From positions 248,001 to 312,000 of the forward strand of contig NZ_VCNH01000008.1 of assembly GCF_024355225.1 (NCBI RefSeq): 64,000 bases of DNA, in the 5' to 3' direction. A program made the translations under genes and the position numbers. Every line of letters starts with the position of its first letter. Position 1 is the first letter of the stretch. This DNA comes from Roseovarius sp. M141. GTDB lineage: Bacteria; Pseudomonadota; Alphaproteobacteria; Rhodobacterales; Rhodobacteraceae. This document shows positions 37,966 through 46,161 of this stretch, piece by piece. The notes under the pieces were generated by a model. That model worked only from the letters and a program-made list of their open reading frames with translations. It made no database searches and was not told the origin of the DNA.

Positions 37966-38373
37966 GTGAACGGACCGCTTGATCTGACATTCGCTGCATT
38001 GGCAGATCCGACCCGCCGCACCATCCTGTCGATGCTGCTTGAGGACGACATGGCCGTCACCGATGTGGCCGAACCGTTCGAGATGAGCCTTACCGCGATA
38101 TCTAAACATCTTGGCATCCTCGTCCGGGCAGGCCTGATCAGTCAAGAGCGGCGCGGCCGCGTCAAATGGTGCAAGCTGGAGCCGGGCGCCCTGCGCGCCG
38201 CATCGGTCTGGATGCAGGGCTTTGGTCAGTTCGAGCCCGTGGATCTGGAAGCGTTCGAAACCTTTCTGGCTGCTGAACTGCCTGACCGGCCCCCTCTTGC
38301 CCTACAAAACGAAGCTGACGATGGCCAGAACGATGACGACGAGACCGACGAGATAAATAATGTTGCGCATTGA
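37966..38373 (+). CDS. ArsR-family transcriptional regulator with acidic tail
   Basis: 135 residues from GTG 37966, behind GGGAGGG. An ATG two bases upstream runs straight into TGA. A winged helix-turn-helix covers about residues 8-75 (ADPTRRTILSMLL, SLTAISKHLGILVRAGLI). It lacks the cysteine pair of metal-sensing ArsR members and is like the SdpR/SMTB group that controls activators or stress genes. The last 30 residues (QNEADDGQNDDDETDEINN) are very acidic and are encoded opposite a conserved small protein. It may control the divergent uspA. Confidence 0.88.
   Translation: MNGPLDLTFAALADPTRRTILSMLLEDDMAVTDVAEPFEMSLTAISKHLGILVRAGLISQERRGRVKWCKLEPGALRAASVWMQGFGQFEPVDLEAFETFLAAELPDRPPLALQNEADDGQNDDDETDEINNVAH
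38302..38370 (-). CDS. Small membrane protein, 22 residues
   Basis: The product MRNIIYLVGLVVIVLAIVSF, then VL and stop, is one hydrophobic helix. AAAGAGGG lies eight bases before the ATG. I recall very similar tiny proteins (MRNIIYLVGLIVIV...) in other alphaproteobacteria, which supports it as real. It is encoded antisense to the last 23 codons of the arsR gene. Function unknown. Confidence 0.7.
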   Translation of the reverse strand: MRNIIYLVGLVVIVLAIVSFVL

Positions 38374-38438
38374 GCCCTCTTTCCAGTTGTTTACCGGGCC
38401 ACAACGCGGGTCGGCATGATTGGTTCCACAACACTGTG

Positions 38439-38534
38439 TTATCCTTCGACCTTCAGCAGCATCGATGCCAGCGCTGTCAGCCCGACACCGGCCAGAATCA
38501 ACGCACCCGGCAAGGGATGGCGCAAGAGAGGCAT
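38439..38534 (-). CDS. Candidate small membrane protein, 31 residues
   Basis: The ORF reads MPLLRHPLPGALILAGVGLT, then ALASMLLKVEG, with one plausible membrane helix. In frame just upstream of the ATG the sequence encodes CSHCN preceded by arginines, but no start codon with a ribosome-binding site is seen. It lies 69 bases before the 22-residue protein on the same strand. Evidence is composition only. Confidence 0.3.
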   Translation of the reverse strand: MPLLRHPLPGALILAGVGLTALASMLLKVEG

Positions 38535-38876
38535 GTTGCAGTGTGAGCACAGCCGACGCCGACGGCGCGATTTTCAGCGCCTCGAACGTCGGCACAAAGT
38601 TAGAGTCCCATCAACCCGCCAGGGCGCCAGGGAACCGCAAAATCGCGCCGCCGCAGCCTTGCCCCGGCCAGCACCGCCACGCCCGCCTTGACTCGGGCAG
38701 ATGCGCTGCGTAAAAAGCGCCTCAATACCCGGAAGCGTCATACCTTCCGGTCCCATGGCCTTAGGCCGGGATCGCCCTCCGTCAGCGCGTCTGCGCCCAC
38801 GGGGGCGTTACTGGTTTGGTCCTTCGCGCGGCCTTGCGGGCTGCACTATAGATGAGCGGCGCAAGGAGCCCGGCAG
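38535..38876. other. Region upstream of ffh without a recognised gene
   Basis: No frame here looks like protein and no 4.5S RNA signature was found. A small hairpin, CCGGAAG (38729-38735) and CTTCCGG (38744-38750), is the only clear structure. The ffh ribosome-binding site AAGGAG stands just before 38877. Confidence 0.4.
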
Positions 38877-40382
38877 ATGTTTGAAAATCTATCCGAACGC
38901 CTCTCCGGGGTTTTTGATCGCCTGACCAAACAGGGCGCGCTCAGCGAGGACGACGTGAAAACCGCCCTGCGCGAGGTCCGCGTTGCCCTGCTGGAGGCGG
39001 ACGTATCGCTGCCCGTCGCGCGTGATTTCGTCAAGAAGGTGCAGGAACAGGCAACCGGCCAGTCGGTCCTGAAATCCATCACCCCAGGCCAGCAGGTCGT
39101 CAAGATCGTGCATGACGCGCTGATCGACACCCTGCGCGGCGAGGGCGATCCCGGCGCGCTGAAAATCGACAACGCGCCCGCGCCGATCCTGATGGTCGGC
39201 CTTCAGGGTTCGGGCAAGACGACGACGACCGCGAAACTCGCCAAGCGCTTGACCGAGCGCGAGGGCAAGCGCGTGCTGATGGCGTCGCTCGACGTCAACC
39301 GCCCCGCTGCGATGGAGCAGCTGGCGATCCTTGGCACCCAGATCGGCGTCGACACCCTGCCCATCGTCAAGGGCGAAGATCCCGTTGCCATCGCCAAGCG
39401 CGCGAAAACGCAGGCGTCCTTGGGCGGCTATGACGTCTACATGCTGGACACCGCCGGACGCCTGCATATCGACGCCGAGCTGATCGCGCAGGCCGCTGCC
39501 GTGCGCGACGCCGTGAACCCGCGCGAAACGCTGCTGGTGGTCGACGGCCTCACCGGGCAGGACGCCGTCAACGTCGCCACCGAATTCGACGACAAGATCG
39601 GCGTCACTGGCGTGGTCCTGACCCGCATGGACGGCGACGGACGCGGCGGCGCCGCCCTGTCGATGCGCGCCGTCACCGGCAAGCCGATCCGCTTTGTCGG
39701 CCTCGGCGAAAAGATGGACGCGATCGAGACGTTCGAGGCCGAGCGGATCGCGGGCCGCATCCTCGGCATGGGCGATATCGTCAGCCTTGTAGAAAAGGCT
39801 CAAGCTACCATCGAGACCGAGCAGGCCGAGCGCATGATGAAGCGCTTCCAGAAGGGTCAGTTCAACATGAACGACCTGCGGATGCAGCTGGAGCAGATGC
39901 AAAAGATGGGCGGTATGGAAAGCGTGATGGGCATGATGCCCGGCATGGGCAAAATGGCCAAACAGGTGCAGGACGCCGGTTTTGACGACAAGATCATCGC
40001 GCGCCAAGTCGCCCTGATCCAGTCGATGACGAAAAAAGAGCGTGCCAACCCCCAGATCCTTCAGGCCAGCCGCAAGAAGCGCATCTCCAAGGGCGCAGGG
40101 CTGGAAGTCAGCCAGTTGAACCAGCTGCTGAAGATGCACCGTCAGATGGCCGACATGATGAAAAAAATGGGCAAGGGCGGCATGCTGAAGCAGGCCATGA
40201 AGGGCATGTTCGGCAAAGGCGGCGGCCCGTCGCCCGAGGACATGGCCGGCATGGACCCCAAGGCGCTGGAACAGGCTGCCAAGAAAATGGGCGGCAAGCT
40301 GCCCGGCGGTCTGGGTGGCCTCGGCGGCATGGGCGGCGGCGCCCTGCCGCCCGGCCTGTCAGGCTTTGGTAAAAAGAAATAA
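38877..40382 (+). CDS. ffh: Signal recognition particle protein Ffh (SRP54)
   Basis: 501 residues. The N domain (about 1-85) and G domain carry the P-loop GLQGSGKTTTTAK (108-120), DVNRPAA, DTAGR and TRMDGDGRGG. The methionine-rich M domain (about 330-460) binds 4.5S RNA and signal peptides (for example MESVMGMMPGMGKM). The C terminus is glycine-rich. It delivers nascent membrane proteins to FtsY and SecYEG or YidC. Start at ATG 38877 after AAGGAG. No SRP RNA gene was found in the window. Confidence 0.97.
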   Translation: MFENLSERLSGVFDRLTKQGALSEDDVKTALREVRVALLEADVSLPVARDFVKKVQEQATGQSVLKSITPGQQVVKIVHDALIDTLRGEGDPGALKIDNAPAPILMVGLQGSGKTTTTAKLAKRLTEREGKRVLMASLDVNRPAAMEQLAILGTQIGVDTLPIVKGEDPVAIAKRAKTQASLGGYDVYMLDTAGRLHIDAELIAQAAAVRDAVNPRETLLVVDGLTGQDAVNVATEFDDKIGVTGVVLTRMDGDGRGGAALSMRAVTGKPIRFVGLGEKMDAIETFEAERIAGRILGMGDIVSLVEKAQATIETEQAERMMKRFQKGQFNMNDLRMQLEQMQKMGGMESVMGMMPGMGKMAKQVQDAGFDDKIIARQVALIQSMTKKERANPQILQASRKKRISKGAGLEVSQLNQLLKMHRQMADMMKKMGKGGMLKQAMKGMFGKGGGPSPEDMAGMDPKALEQAAKKMGGKLPGGLGGLGGMGGGALPPGLSGFGKKK

Positions 40383-40460
40383 ACCGGTGCTTTCAATGTT
40401 CCTCAAATACTCCCGCCGGAGGCATCCCCGCCCCGAGCAAGCTCAGGCAGTGAAGGACGC

Positions 40461-41018
40461 ATGATGATTCTCGACATTCCCCGCCTTGAAACAGACCGGC
40501 TGATCCTGCGCGCGCCCGAGGCCGCTGATTACGAGCCGGTGGCGAGCTTCCTGATGGACCCGGTCCGCGCCCATGGCTTCGGAGTGGAACCGGACCGCAG
40601 CCGCGCATGGCGCTGGTTCGCGATGAATATCGGCCATTGGGCGCTGCGCGGCTGCGGCTATTTCATCATCGAGGACAAGGCCAGCGGCCAGCCCTGCGGA
40701 CTGACCGGCATCTGGTGCCCAGAAGGCTGGCCCGAGCCCGAGCTGGGCTATGTCGTCTTTGAGGGGTTCGAGGGGCGCGGCTTTGCCTATGAGGCCGCGA
40801 TGCGTGCCCGCGAATGGGCCTATACCGATTTCGGCCTCTCATCCGTCGGATCGCACATCGTGCCCGGCAACACCCGCTCCATCGCGCTGGCCCAGCGGAT
40901 GGGCGCGAGTTACGAGCGGACCTACAAGAACCCCTATATGGGCGAGGACATGATTTATCGTCACCCCTCCCCCGCCGATCTGGGCCTTGCTCCCACCGCC
41001 AAGGGGACCGCATCGTGA
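40461..41018 (+). CDS. GNAT-family N-acetyltransferase (RimJ/RimL-like)
   Basis: 185 residues. The opening MMILDIPRLETDRLILRAPE and later WPEPELGYVVFEGFEGRGFA with the acetyl-CoA loop fit the RimJ/RimL subgroup of GNAT enzymes. The C-terminal NTRSIALAQRMGA block is typical. It may acetylate a protein N terminus or an antibiotic-like small molecule; the substrate cannot be told. It lies in the ffh-pheA-rpsP neighbourhood, and the chorismate mutase gene starts in its stop codon. Confidence 0.88.
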   Translation: MMILDIPRLETDRLILRAPEAADYEPVASFLMDPVRAHGFGVEPDRSRAWRWFAMNIGHWALRGCGYFIIEDKASGQPCGLTGIWCPEGWPEPELGYVVFEGFEGRGFAYEAAMRAREWAYTDFGLSSVGSHIVPGNTRSIALAQRMGASYERTYKNPYMGEDMIYRHPSPADLGLAPTAKGTAS

Positions 41019-41311
41019 CCGATTGCGCCGCCAGGGCCGCACAGCTGTTGAAGGATCACCGCGACAGCATCGACCGGCTGGACGCGATTCTGGTCTATAC
41101 GCTGGGCGAGCGGTTCAAGCACACCCAGTCCGTCGGCCGCCTCAAGGCCGAACACGACCTTCCCCCGTCCGATCCCGCGCGCGAAGCCGCACAGATCGCA
41201 CGACTGGAGGATTTGGCGAATCAGGCCGATCTGGATCCTGAATTCGCCAAGAAGTTCCTGAACTTCATCATCGCTGAAGTCATTCAGCATCATAAACAGC
41301 ACCAATCGTAA
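41015..41311 (+). CDS. Chorismate mutase, AroQ type
   Basis: 98 residues from GTG 41015, which overlaps the GNAT stop. The all-helical AroQ domain is present: HRDSIDRLDAILVYTLGERF for helix 1 with its arginines, VGRLKAEHDLPPSDPAREA with the lysine, and a final FIIAEVIQHHKQHQ with the glutamine. It converts chorismate to prephenate for phenylalanine and tyrosine. It is monofunctional: no prephenate dehydratase or dehydrogenase domain is fused. Confidence 0.92.
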   Translation: MTDCAARAAQLLKDHRDSIDRLDAILVYTLGERFKHTQSVGRLKAEHDLPPSDPAREAAQIARLEDLANQADLDPEFAKKFLNFIIAEVIQHHKQHQS

Positions 41312-41335
41312 ACAACCCCCTTAGGAGATACCCCC

Positions 41336-41737
41336 ATGGCCATGAAAATTCGTCTCGCCCGCGGCGGCAGCAAAAAGCGCCCGCATTATTCCATCGTCGC
41401 CGCCGACAGCCGCATGCCGCGCGACGGCCGCTTTATCGAAAAGCTGGGCACCTATAACCCGCTCCTGCCGAAAGACAGCGAAGAGCGCGTCAAGATGGAT
41501 ATCGAGCGCATTCAGGCATGGCTCGACAAGGGCGCGCAGCCGACCGACCGGGTCGCCCGCATGCTGGAAGCTGCAGGTGTGCGCGACAAGAAAGAGCGCG
41601 CCAACCTGAAAAAGGGTACGCCCGGCAAGAAGGCAACGGACCGCGCAGAAGAGCGCGCAGCCAAGGCCGCCGCAGCGACTGAGGCCGCCAACGCCCCCGC
41701 CGAGGAAGCCCCCGCCGAGGCCGCCGCGGAAGAATAA
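41336..41737 (+). CDS. rpsP: 30S ribosomal protein S16
   Basis: 133 residues. The S16 core (about 1-80) starts [20 protein letters not shown] and includes [11 protein letters not shown]. The tail of about 45 residues is alanine/glutamate-rich ([12 protein letters not shown]), a length common in alphaproteobacteria. AGGAG lies eight bases before the ATG. It starts the rpsP-(bluB)-rimM-trmD-rplS-rpmE run. Confidence 0.97.
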   Translation: MAMKIRLARGGSKKRPHYSIVAADSRMPRDGRFIEKLGTYNPLLPKDSEERVKMDIERIQAWLDKGAQPTDRVARMLEAAGVRDKKERANLKKGTPGKKATDRAEERAAKAAAATEAANAPAEEAPAEAAAEE

Positions 41738-41753
41738 GCCAGGGCGCGCCGGG

Positions 41754-42290
41754 ATGTCCGCGTTCACACCAGACTTCCAGGCGCAGCTGGCCGATCTGAT
41801 GCGTTGGCGGCGCGATGTGCGCCGCTTTCGCACCGATCCAGTAGACGAGGCAGCGCTGACGCGCTGCCTCGATGCGTTTAACCTGGCCCCGTCGGTGGGA
41901 CTCAGCGAGCCTTGGCGCCTGATGCGGGTGGACAGCAATGCTGCCCGCGCCGCCGCACTGGCGAATTTCGAGGCGGCCAATGCCGATGCGCTGGCCGGAT
42001 ATAACGGCGAGCGGGCGGCGCTCTATGCAGGGCTGAAACTGTCGGGCATGCGCGACGCCCCTGTTCATCTGGCAATCTGGTGCGACGAGAGCACCGACAA
42101 GGGCGCAGGCGTTGGCTGGGTGTCGATCCTCGACCCCGCGCGATTGGCGCGCGATCTGGATGCGCAGCAGGACTGGCACCTGATTGCCTATCTGTGCATC
42201 GGATGGCCCGAAGCAGACAGCCTGACCCCCGAGCTGGAAACAGCCGGCTGGGAGACACGCGCACCGTCCCTGCCCGTGCTGAGACGCTAG
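41754..42290 (+). CDS. bluB: 5,6-dimethylbenzimidazole synthase BluB with internal deletion
   Basis: 178 residues, where BluB is usually 205-225. BluB makes the lower ligand of cobalamin from reduced flavin. The N-terminal part is normal (MRWRRDVRRFRTDPV, LAPSVGLSEPW) and so is the C-terminal part (VGWVSILDPARLARDLD, PELETAGWETR). Between residues 118 and 120 the protein jumps from DESTDKGAG to VGWVSIL. In BluB proteins about 33 residues belong there, including the MPxxxxYS segment and the following helix that contributes to the FMN and dimer site. The deletion is in frame and sits in a GGC-rich stretch (42102-42119). The enzyme is probably inactive or altered. Confidence 0.85.
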   Translation: MSAFTPDFQAQLADLMRWRRDVRRFRTDPVDEAALTRCLDAFNLAPSVGLSEPWRLMRVDSNAARAAALANFEAANADALAGYNGERAALYAGLKLSGMRDAPVHLAIWCDESTDKGAGVGWVSILDPARLARDLDAQQDWHLIAYLCIGWPEADSLTPELETAGWETRAPSLPVLRR

Positions 42291-42294
42291 ACAG

Positions 42295-42429
42295 ATGTTG
42301 CGCAAGCTCATCTTTTGGGGTGTCCTTTTCCTTGCCGGTTGGGGATACGCGAAACATCAACATTCCGAGCGCTGCACGGCAGCGGGCGGGCAGGTCACAC
42401 AAGGCCTTTGCGAGGGAGAAACGCGATGA
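42295..42429 (+). CDS. Small membrane-anchored protein, 44 residues
   Basis: The frame starts [20 protein letters not shown] (one hydrophobic segment), then a hydrophilic part with two cysteines ([20 protein letters not shown]). Its stop overlaps the rimM ATG. The cysteine-containing tail could face the periplasm and form a disulfide. I recall similar short ORFs before rimM in other Rhodobacteraceae. Function unknown. Confidence 0.65.
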   Translation: MLRKLIFWGVLFLAGWGYAKHQHSERCTAAGGQVTQGLCEGETR

Positions 42430-42962
42430 CGGGTGACAGCGATCTTATCTGTATCGGCGCGATTGCCGGATCTTTTGGCGTGCGCGGCGAAGTGCGCCTG
42501 AAAAGCTTTGCCGCCCGGCCCGAGGATATCGCGGCCTATGGAACGCTGACGACCGAGACTGGCGATCACAGCTATGACGTGACCCTGACAGGCCAGACCA
42601 AGAACGGCTTTACCGCCCGCCTGACCGGAATCACCACCAAGGAAGAGGCCGACGCCCTGCGCGGCGTCCAGTTGTTCGTGGCCCGCGCCGTTCTGCCCGG
42701 CCTGCCCGATGACGAATATTATCACGCCGATCTGGTCGGGCTGGAGGTGGTCGATACCGGCGGCGCGGTACTGGGCGTGGTCAAGGCCGTGCTGAACCAC
42801 GGCGCGGCGGATCTGCTGGAGCTGTCCGTGCCCGGCACCGCCGAGACGGTGCTGCTGCCCTTCACCAAGGCCGCCGTGCCGACAGTCGATCTGCGCGCCC
42901 AGCGCATTGTGGCCGATCCGCCCGAGGGCCTTTTTGCAGGCGGTGACGTCGCGGGAACCTAA
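42426..42962 (+). CDS. rimM: Ribosome maturation factor RimM
   Basis: 178 residues from ATG 42426. The RimM N-terminal barrel starts [20 protein letters not shown], and the PRC-type C-terminal barrel begins [16 protein letters not shown]. RimM helps assemble the 30S head around S19. It lies upstream of trmD, as in E. coli rpsP-rimM-trmD-rplS, here with a DUF1328 gene inserted. The open extension back to 42315 is the small upstream gene's shadow. Confidence 0.96.
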   Translation: MTGDSDLICIGAIAGSFGVRGEVRLKSFAARPEDIAAYGTLTTETGDHSYDVTLTGQTKNGFTARLTGITTKEEADALRGVQLFVARAVLPGLPDDEYYHADLVGLEVVDTGGAVLGVVKAVLNHGAADLLELSVPGTAETVLLPFTKAAVPTVDLRAQRIVADPPEGLFAGGDVAGT

Positions 42963-43032
42963 AACACGTCAGTGAGTTGAACCTTCTAGGCGGCGGCATG
43001 ACGCCCCGCGTCCTCACGGAAGGATATACCCC

Positions 43033-43194
43033 ATGATCAAGTGGATTCTCATTCTACTGGCCATCGCAGCTATTGCCGCGATTTTGGGATTTGGTCGATT
43101 GTCAGGTGTCGCGCTATCAGGCGCCAAAATTCTGATCGCAATTGCGCTGATCTTTTTCCTGTTGCTGCTCTTTGGTGTCGTTGCGATCGCGTGA
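43033..43194 (+). CDS. DUF1328 small membrane protein
   Basis: 53 residues: MIKWILILLAIAAIAAILGF, then a short polar turn (GRLSGVALSGAK) and a second hydrophobic helix (ILIAIALIFFLLLLFGVVAI). This is the two-helix pattern and length of DUF1328 (YtjA-type) proteins. AAGGA lies about ten bases before the ATG. Inserted between rimM and trmD. Function unknown. Confidence 0.85.
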   Translation: MIKWILILLAIAAIAAILGFGRLSGVALSGAKILIAIALIFFLLLLFGVVAIA

Positions 43195-43255
43195 CGTGTT
43201 GGCGGCAGGCGAATTCGCCTGTCGCTCCGCCCGCAATCTGCGCTAAGACAGGCGC

Positions 43256-44050
43256 ATGTCCGATCCCGATATCCCCACACGGTCGCTGGGCCGCAAATCC
43301 GTCACCCTCAGCGCGCAGCCGCGCGATTTGATGGGTGCGCCTGAAAGGCTGGCGCGGGCGTGGCACGTGCAGGTTATCACGCTGTTGCCGCAGGCCTTTC
43401 CGGGCGTTCTGGGCCTCAGCCTGACGGGGCGCGCGCTGGCAGATGGCCTGTGGTCGCTGGGCACGACTGACCTGCGCGACCATGGCATCGGCAAGCATCG
43501 CAATGTCGATGACACGCCGGCGGGGGGCGGCGCCGGTATGGTGCTGCGCGCCGATGTCATGGGCGCGGCGATTGAATCGGCACAAGCCAGCGCCGCGCTG
43601 GGCAGCCCGCTGATCTACCTCAGCCCGCGGGGCCGCCCCTTTGATCAGGCGATGGCGCAGGATCTGGCGCAGGCCCCCGGCATGACCCTGATCTGCGGGC
43701 GGTTCGAAGGGCTGGACGAACGCGTGATCGAACATTACGGCGCTATTGAGGTCTCCTTGGGGGATTTCGTCATGACCGGCGGCGAGATCGCGGCGCAGGC
43801 GATGATCGACGCGGCCCTGCGGCTGCGGCCCGGTGTTCTGGGTAATGCGCAAAGCGCGGTGGATGAAAGCCATTCAGGCGGCCTGCTGGAGCATCCGCAA
43901 TATACACGGCCCGCCGAATGGCAGGGGCGGACGATCCCCGATGTGCTGATGTCGGGCAATCACGGCGAAATCGCCAAGTGGCGGCAGGCGCAGGCCGAAC
44001 GCATCACCCAACAGCGGCGCCCCGATCTGTGGGCAAAACGCCAAAAGTGA
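43256..44050 (+). CDS. trmD: tRNA (guanine-37-N1)-methyltransferase TrmD
   Basis: 264 residues from ATG 43256. TrmD makes m1G37 next to the anticodon and prevents frameshifts. The SPOUT trefoil-knot region is visible: LICGRFEGLDERVIEHY, then SLGDFVMTGGEIAA. The C-terminal HYTRP-like block reads EHPQYTRPAEWQG. The first 25 residues precede the usual start of the fold; an ATG at 43331 (MGAPERLARAWHVQVI) is an alternative. Confidence 0.95.
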   Translation: MSDPDIPTRSLGRKSVTLSAQPRDLMGAPERLARAWHVQVITLLPQAFPGVLGLSLTGRALADGLWSLGTTDLRDHGIGKHRNVDDTPAGGGAGMVLRADVMGAAIESAQASAALGSPLIYLSPRGRPFDQAMAQDLAQAPGMTLICGRFEGLDERVIEHYGAIEVSLGDFVMTGGEIAAQAMIDAALRLRPGVLGNAQSAVDESHSGGLLEHPQYTRPAEWQGRTIPDVLMSGNHGEIAKWRQAQAERITQQRRPDLWAKRQK

Positions 44051-44297
44051 CGCGCGCCACCGGCACATGGCGGCACTTGCATTATCCCCCCATCTGCCCT
44101 AAATCCCGCGCATCCCGTCCCGGCACAGCCCGAGTCGGGCGCCGTAAGGCGTGCCACCTTGCCGGATGATCTTTGCATCCGTTACAGGCCCGCCCCGGCA
44201 CCTCGAATATAAAGGACGATCCGATCTGGGGCGGACTTCTGACATCTGGTCAGGGGAATCCGGTTAAAGACCACCAGCTCTCGGGGCGCGAAAACCT

Positions 44298-44316
44298 TTG
44301 CGGAACAAAACCGCAA
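44298..44316 (+). promoter_or_regulatory. Hairpin in the rplS leader
   Basis: TTGCGG (44298-44303) can pair with CCGCAA (44311-44316) over seven bases, ending eight bases before the AGGAG of rplS. The trmD-rplS gap is 285 bases, long for this operon, and shows no gene. The hairpin might affect L19 translation; evidence is structural only. Confidence 0.3.
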
Positions 44317-44335
44317 GCAACCCAGGAGACCAGCG

Positions 44336-44710
44336 ATGAACCTAATCGCTCAGATCGAAGCGGAACAGATTGCCGAGCTTGGCAAATCCATTCCCGATTT
44401 CAAGGCCGGCGACACCATCCGCGTCGGCTTCAAGGTGACGGAAGGCACGCGCACCCGCGTGCAGAATTTTGAGGGTGTCTGCATCAGCCGCAAGAATGGC
44501 GCAGGCATTGCCGGATCGTTCACCGTCCGCAAGATTTCCTTTGGCGAAGGGGTGGAGCGTATGTTCCCGCTCTATTCGACCAATATCGACAGCATCGAGG
44601 TCGTGCGCCGTGGCCGCGTCCGCCGCGCCAAGCTGTACTACCTGCGCTCGCGTCGCGGCAAGTCGGCCCGTATCGCCGAAGACAGCACCTATAAGCCCAA
44701 GAAAGCCTGA
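44336..44710 (+). CDS. rplS: 50S ribosomal protein L19
   Basis: 124 residues. It begins [20 protein letters not shown] and contains the conserved [24 protein letters not shown] and [20 protein letters not shown]19 lies at the 30S-50S interface. Normal length. It is followed after 11 bases by rpmE. Confidence 0.97.
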   Translation: MNLIAQIEAEQIAELGKSIPDFKAGDTIRVGFKVTEGTRTRVQNFEGVCISRKNGAGIAGSFTVRKISFGEGVERMFPLYSTNIDSIEVVRRGRVRRAKLYYLRSRRGKSARIAEDSTYKPKKA

Positions 44711-44721
44711 GGAGCGGACCG

Positions 44722-44943
44722 ATGAAAAAAGACATCCACCCCGATTATCACGAGATCAACGTCAAGATGACCGACGGCACGATGCTCAAGATGCGCTCGA
44801 CCTATGGCAAGGAAGGCGACCAGCTGTCGCTGGACATCGACCCCACCGTGCATCCGGCCTGGACCGGCGCCTCGGGACGCCTGATGGATTCCGGCGGCCG
44901 CGTGTCCAAGTTCAAGAAGAAATACGAAGGCCTCGGCTTCTGA
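44722..44943 (+). CDS. rpmE: 50S ribosomal protein L31
   Basis: 73 residues. [20 protein letters not shown] is the typical opening, and [12 protein letters not shown] ends it. The zinc-binding cysteines of the C+ form are absent, so this is a C- type L31, which does not need zinc. A terminator follows at 44967. Confidence 0.95.
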   Translation: MKKDIHPDYHEINVKMTDGTMLKMRSTYGKEGDQLSLDIDPTVHPAWTGASGRLMDSGGRVSKFKKKYEGLGF

Positions 44944-44966
44944 GCCACCCGCCTTTCGCTTTTGGA

Positions 44967-44996
44967 AACGCCGCTCCCCCGGGGGCGGCGTTTTTC
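44967..44996 (+). terminator. Terminator after rpmE
   Basis: AACGCCGC (44967-44974) pairs with GCGGCGTT (44985-44992), with extra pairing inside, followed by TTTTTCG. It separates the ribosomal run from pheS. Confidence 0.9.
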
Positions 44997-45087
44997 GTTT
45001 GCCCGGCCGCACCAGATCCGCACGCAGGCTTGCAAGCAAGGGGGATGCGCGGTAACTCGCACATCATACCAGACCGAGGATGCCCCG

Positions 45088-46161
45088 ATGGACGATCTGC
45101 GCGATAAATACATCCGTCTCATAGCCGACGCCGCTGGCGAGGCCACGCTGGAGGATCTGCGCGTGCAGGCCGTCGGCAAGAAGGGCGAAATCAGCCTGCA
45201 CATGCGCGAACTGGGCAAGATGACGCCCGAGCAGCGCCAGATCGCCGGGCCGAAGCTGAACGCGCTGAAGGATGAGATCAACTCCGCCCTCGCCGCCAAG
45301 AAAGAGGCGCTGGGCGACGCCGCGCTGGACGAGCGTCTGCGCGGTGAATGGCTTGACGTGACGCTGCCGGTGCGCGCACGGCGCCACGGCACCATCCACC
45401 CGATCAGCCAGGTGACCGAGGAAGTGACCGCGATCTTCGCCGACATGGGCTTTGCCGTGGCCGAAGGGCCGCAGATCGAAAGCGACTGGTACAATTTCGA
45501 CGCGCTGAACATTCCCGGCCACCACCCCGCGCGGGCCGAGATGGACACGTTCTACACCCATCGCGGCGAGGGGGACGAGCGCCCGCCGCATGTGCTGCGC
45601 ACCCATACCAGCCCCGTGCAGATCCGCACGATGCAGGCCGAGGGCGCGCCGATCCGCATCATCGCGCCGGGCCGCGTCTACCGCGCCGATTATGACATGA
45701 CGCACACGCCGATGTTCCACCAGATCGAGGGCCTCGCCATCGACAAGGACATTTCGATGGCGAATTTGAAATGGGTGCTGGAGGAGTTCGTCAAGGCGTT
45801 CTTCGAGGTCGACGACGTCGAACTGCGCTTCCGCGCCTCACATTTCCCGTTCACCGAACCGTCCGCCGAGGTCGACATCCGCTGCTCATGGGAGGGCGGC
45901 ACGTTGAAGGTGGGGACGGGCGATGACTGGCTGGAGATCTTGGGGAGCGGCATGGTGCATCCGAAGGTGCTGGAGGCCAGCAATATCGACCCGACCGCAT
46001 GGCAGGGCTTTGCCTTCGGCATGGGGATCGACCGGATCGCGATGCTGAAATACGGGATTCCCGATCTGCGGGCGTTCTTTGATTCAGACCTGCGCTGGCT
46101 GCGGCATTACGGGTTCGCGGCGCTGGATGTGCCGACGTTGCGAGGTGGGTTGAGTCGGTGA
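45088..46161 (+). CDS. pheS: Phenylalanine--tRNA ligase subunit alpha
   Basis: 357 residues from ATG 45088; the 42-codon open frame upstream is not conserved. The N-terminal coiled coil (about 1-90) binds tRNA. The class II core shows [12 protein letters not shown], then [19 protein letters not shown] (motif 1 region), RTHTSPVQ with motif 2 further on ([21 protein letters not shown]) and motif 3 [17 protein letters not shown]. It works as an alpha2-beta2 tetramer with PheT, whose gene lies 960 bases downstream rather than adjacent. Confidence 0.97.
   Translation: MDDLRDKYIRLIADAAGEATLEDLRVQAVGKKGEISLHMRELGKMTPEQRQIAGPKLNALKDEINSALAAKKEALGDAALDERLRGEWLDVTLPVRARRHGTIHPISQVTEEVTAIFADMGFAVAEGPQIESDWYNFDALNIPGHHPARAEMDTFYTHRGEGDERPPHVLRTHTSPVQIRTMQAEGAPIRIIAPGRVYRADYDMTHTPMFHQIEGLAIDKDISMANLKWVLEEFVKAFFEVDDVELRFRASHFPFTEPSAEVDIRCSWEGGTLKVGTGDDWLEILGSGMVHPKVLEASNIDPTAWQGFAFGMGIDRIAMLKYGIPDLRAFFDSDLRWLRHYGFAALDVPTLRGGLSR

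Noticed and set aside
38535..38876. 4.5S SRP RNA next to ffh
   Set aside because: The conserved GGAAG...AGCAG core and hairpin tetraloop are not present; the small CCGGAAG/CTTCCGG hairpin is too short.
44051..44335. A gene in the trmD-rplS gap
   Set aside because: Short open frames there have no ribosome-binding site, no domain and poor codon use; only a leader hairpin is reported.
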